Below, piece by piece: positions 5,310 to 5,518 of a DNA stretch of 5,518 nucleotides. Origin of the DNA: JABJPM01 sp964596705 (GTDB taxonomy: Archaea > Nanobdellota > Nanobdellia > SCGC-AAA011-G17 > PNOQ01); NCBI GenBank assembly GCA_964596705.1, contig CAZQVG010000034.1, forward strand, positions 1-5,518, written 5' to 3'. Under the pieces are notes generated by a model. It was given only the letters and a program-made list of their open reading frames with translations, made no database searches and was not told the DNA's origin. Every line of letters begins with the position of its first letter. Within the stretch, counting starts at the first letter, position 1. The position numbers and the translations under genes were made by a program.

Positions 5310-5474
5310 TCAACCTCCAAACCTTAAAACAGTTTTTAAATTATCTAACGCATCAACAATCTTTTCTTTATTCCCAAAAACGATAATTAAAACTACAACT
5401 AACAAAATCAATAATAAAATCCAAGTTCCTAATTTATCCCAAACCAACTCTCCTTCTTTATTTATTGATTGCAT
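5310..5474 (-). CDS. 54-aa single-helix pilin-like small protein
   Basis: A short frame encodes M-Q-S-I-N-K-E-G8, then E-L-V-W-D-K-L-G-T-W, a hydrophobic helix (about 18-33, Leu/Val/Ile) and a charged amphipathic tail ending R-F-G-G. There is no cysteine. The K-E-G before the helix matches the neighbouring 67-aa protein, and both are short with little beyond the helix. An AGAGGT site lies 9 bases before the ATG. The start overlaps the upstream frame by 13 bp, and the stop is one base from the 203-aa ATG, as expected inside an operon. It is short enough to be missed by many gene callers. It may be a helical core or accessory subunit; no family is recognised. Confidence 0.75.
   Translation of the reverse strand: MQSINKEGELVWDKLGTWILLLILLVVVLIIVFGNKEKIVDALDNLKTVLRFGG
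5313..5318 (-). promoter_or_regulatory. Shine-Dalgarno site that decides the 203-aa start
   Basis: GGAGGT ends 4 bases before the ATG at 5308. It overlaps the alternative TTG start at 5320, which therefore cannot use it, so the shorter protein beginning M-N-K-K-G is favoured and aligns with its neighbours' N termini. Confidence 0.75.
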
Positions 5475-5518
5475 GCTTCTATTACCTCTTTATCAGACCC
5501 AACATAAAGCATAGGAAT
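5462..5518 (-). CDS. C-terminal end of an upstream gene (partial)
   Basis: Only the last 18 codons are in the window, giving I-P-M-L-Y-V-G-S-D-K-E-V-I-E-A-C-N-Q before the TAA. The cysteine three residues from the end matches the C-terminal cysteines of several proteins downstream, so this may be another array member. The 13-bp overlap with the next start is like other overlaps here. A second frame is also open at the edge (ending near 5482), so the frame choice is an inference from composition and overlap pattern. Confidence 0.5.
   Translation of the reverse strand: MPMLYVGSDKEVIEACNQ
5484..5489 (-). promoter_or_regulatory. Shine-Dalgarno site of the 54-aa gene
   Basis: AGAGGT lies 9 bases before the ATG at 5474. 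It supports translation of the short frame although the site is inside the end of the upstream gene. Confidence 0.5.

Noticed and set aside
5309..5320. TTG start giving a 207-residue version of the 203-aa protein
   Set aside because: The GGAGGT ribosome-binding site overlaps the TTG and is well spaced only for the ATG at 5308.
5263..5514. Plus-strand open frame of 83 codons at the right edge
   Set aside because: The opposite strand carries the 54-aa gene and the start of the 203-aa gene, with ribosome-binding sites and consistent operon spacing; the plus-strand product is low-complexity Ser/Thr/Asn/Leu.
1..5518. CRISPR arrays, insertion sequences, tRNA or rRNA genes
   Set aside because: Nearly the whole window is protein-coding; no spaced repeats, transposase motifs, terminal inverted repeats or cloverleaf-like sequence were seen in the short gaps.

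Overview
The window is AT-rich and almost fully coding, and every gene lies on the minus strand. It looks archaeal. It encodes a replication protein A-type single-stranded DNA-binding protein with OB folds and a CxxC...CxxH zinc finger. It also carries small proteins with archaeal class III signal-peptide-like N termini (K-K-G-Q followed by a hydrophobic helix), TATA-box-like elements in the only two gaps between genes, and strong GGAGG Shine-Dalgarno sites. Small proteins, overlapping genes and the style of the pilin-like N termini suggest a DPANN archaeon (Woesearchaeota/Pacearchaeota-like). That placement is inferred from memory of such proteins, not from a search.

Layout, read in the direction of transcription (right to left), as three probable transcription units. 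Unit A enters from beyond the right edge: the last codons of an unknown gene (5462-5518), a 54-residue single-helix protein (5310-5474) and a 203-residue anchored protein (4697-5308). After a 53-bp gap with a palindromic TATA element, unit B holds three anchored proteins of 113, 67 and 168 residues (4302-4643, 4105-4308, 3602-4108). After a 29-bp gap with a TATA box about 26 bp before an ATG that has no ribosome-binding site (a likely leaderless start), unit C holds four anchored proteins of 130, 164, 154 and 250 residues. RPA (516-1514) and a YdjM/DUF457-type membrane hydrolase (55-519) follow. All genes of unit C overlap by 4-17 bp. The left edge holds a tandem 9-bp repeat and a further palindromic TATA element that could drive a gene lying outside the window.

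The main feature is the run of nine consecutive small proteins, each with one N-terminal membrane helix. Eight begin with a short basic stretch ending in K-K-G, K-E-G or R-K-G. Seven have extracytoplasmic domains, each with an even number of cysteines (2, 4 or 6); the two shortest have none. Four of the nine, plus the partial upstream gene, end with a cysteine in the last few residues. This suggests a disulfide-stabilised surface complex of pilin-like or pseudopilin-like subunits. No assembly ATPase, platform protein or prepilin peptidase is visible. Coupling of these genes to an ssDNA-binding protein and a membrane hydrolase may mean a link to DNA handling at the envelope, or may be only operon packing.
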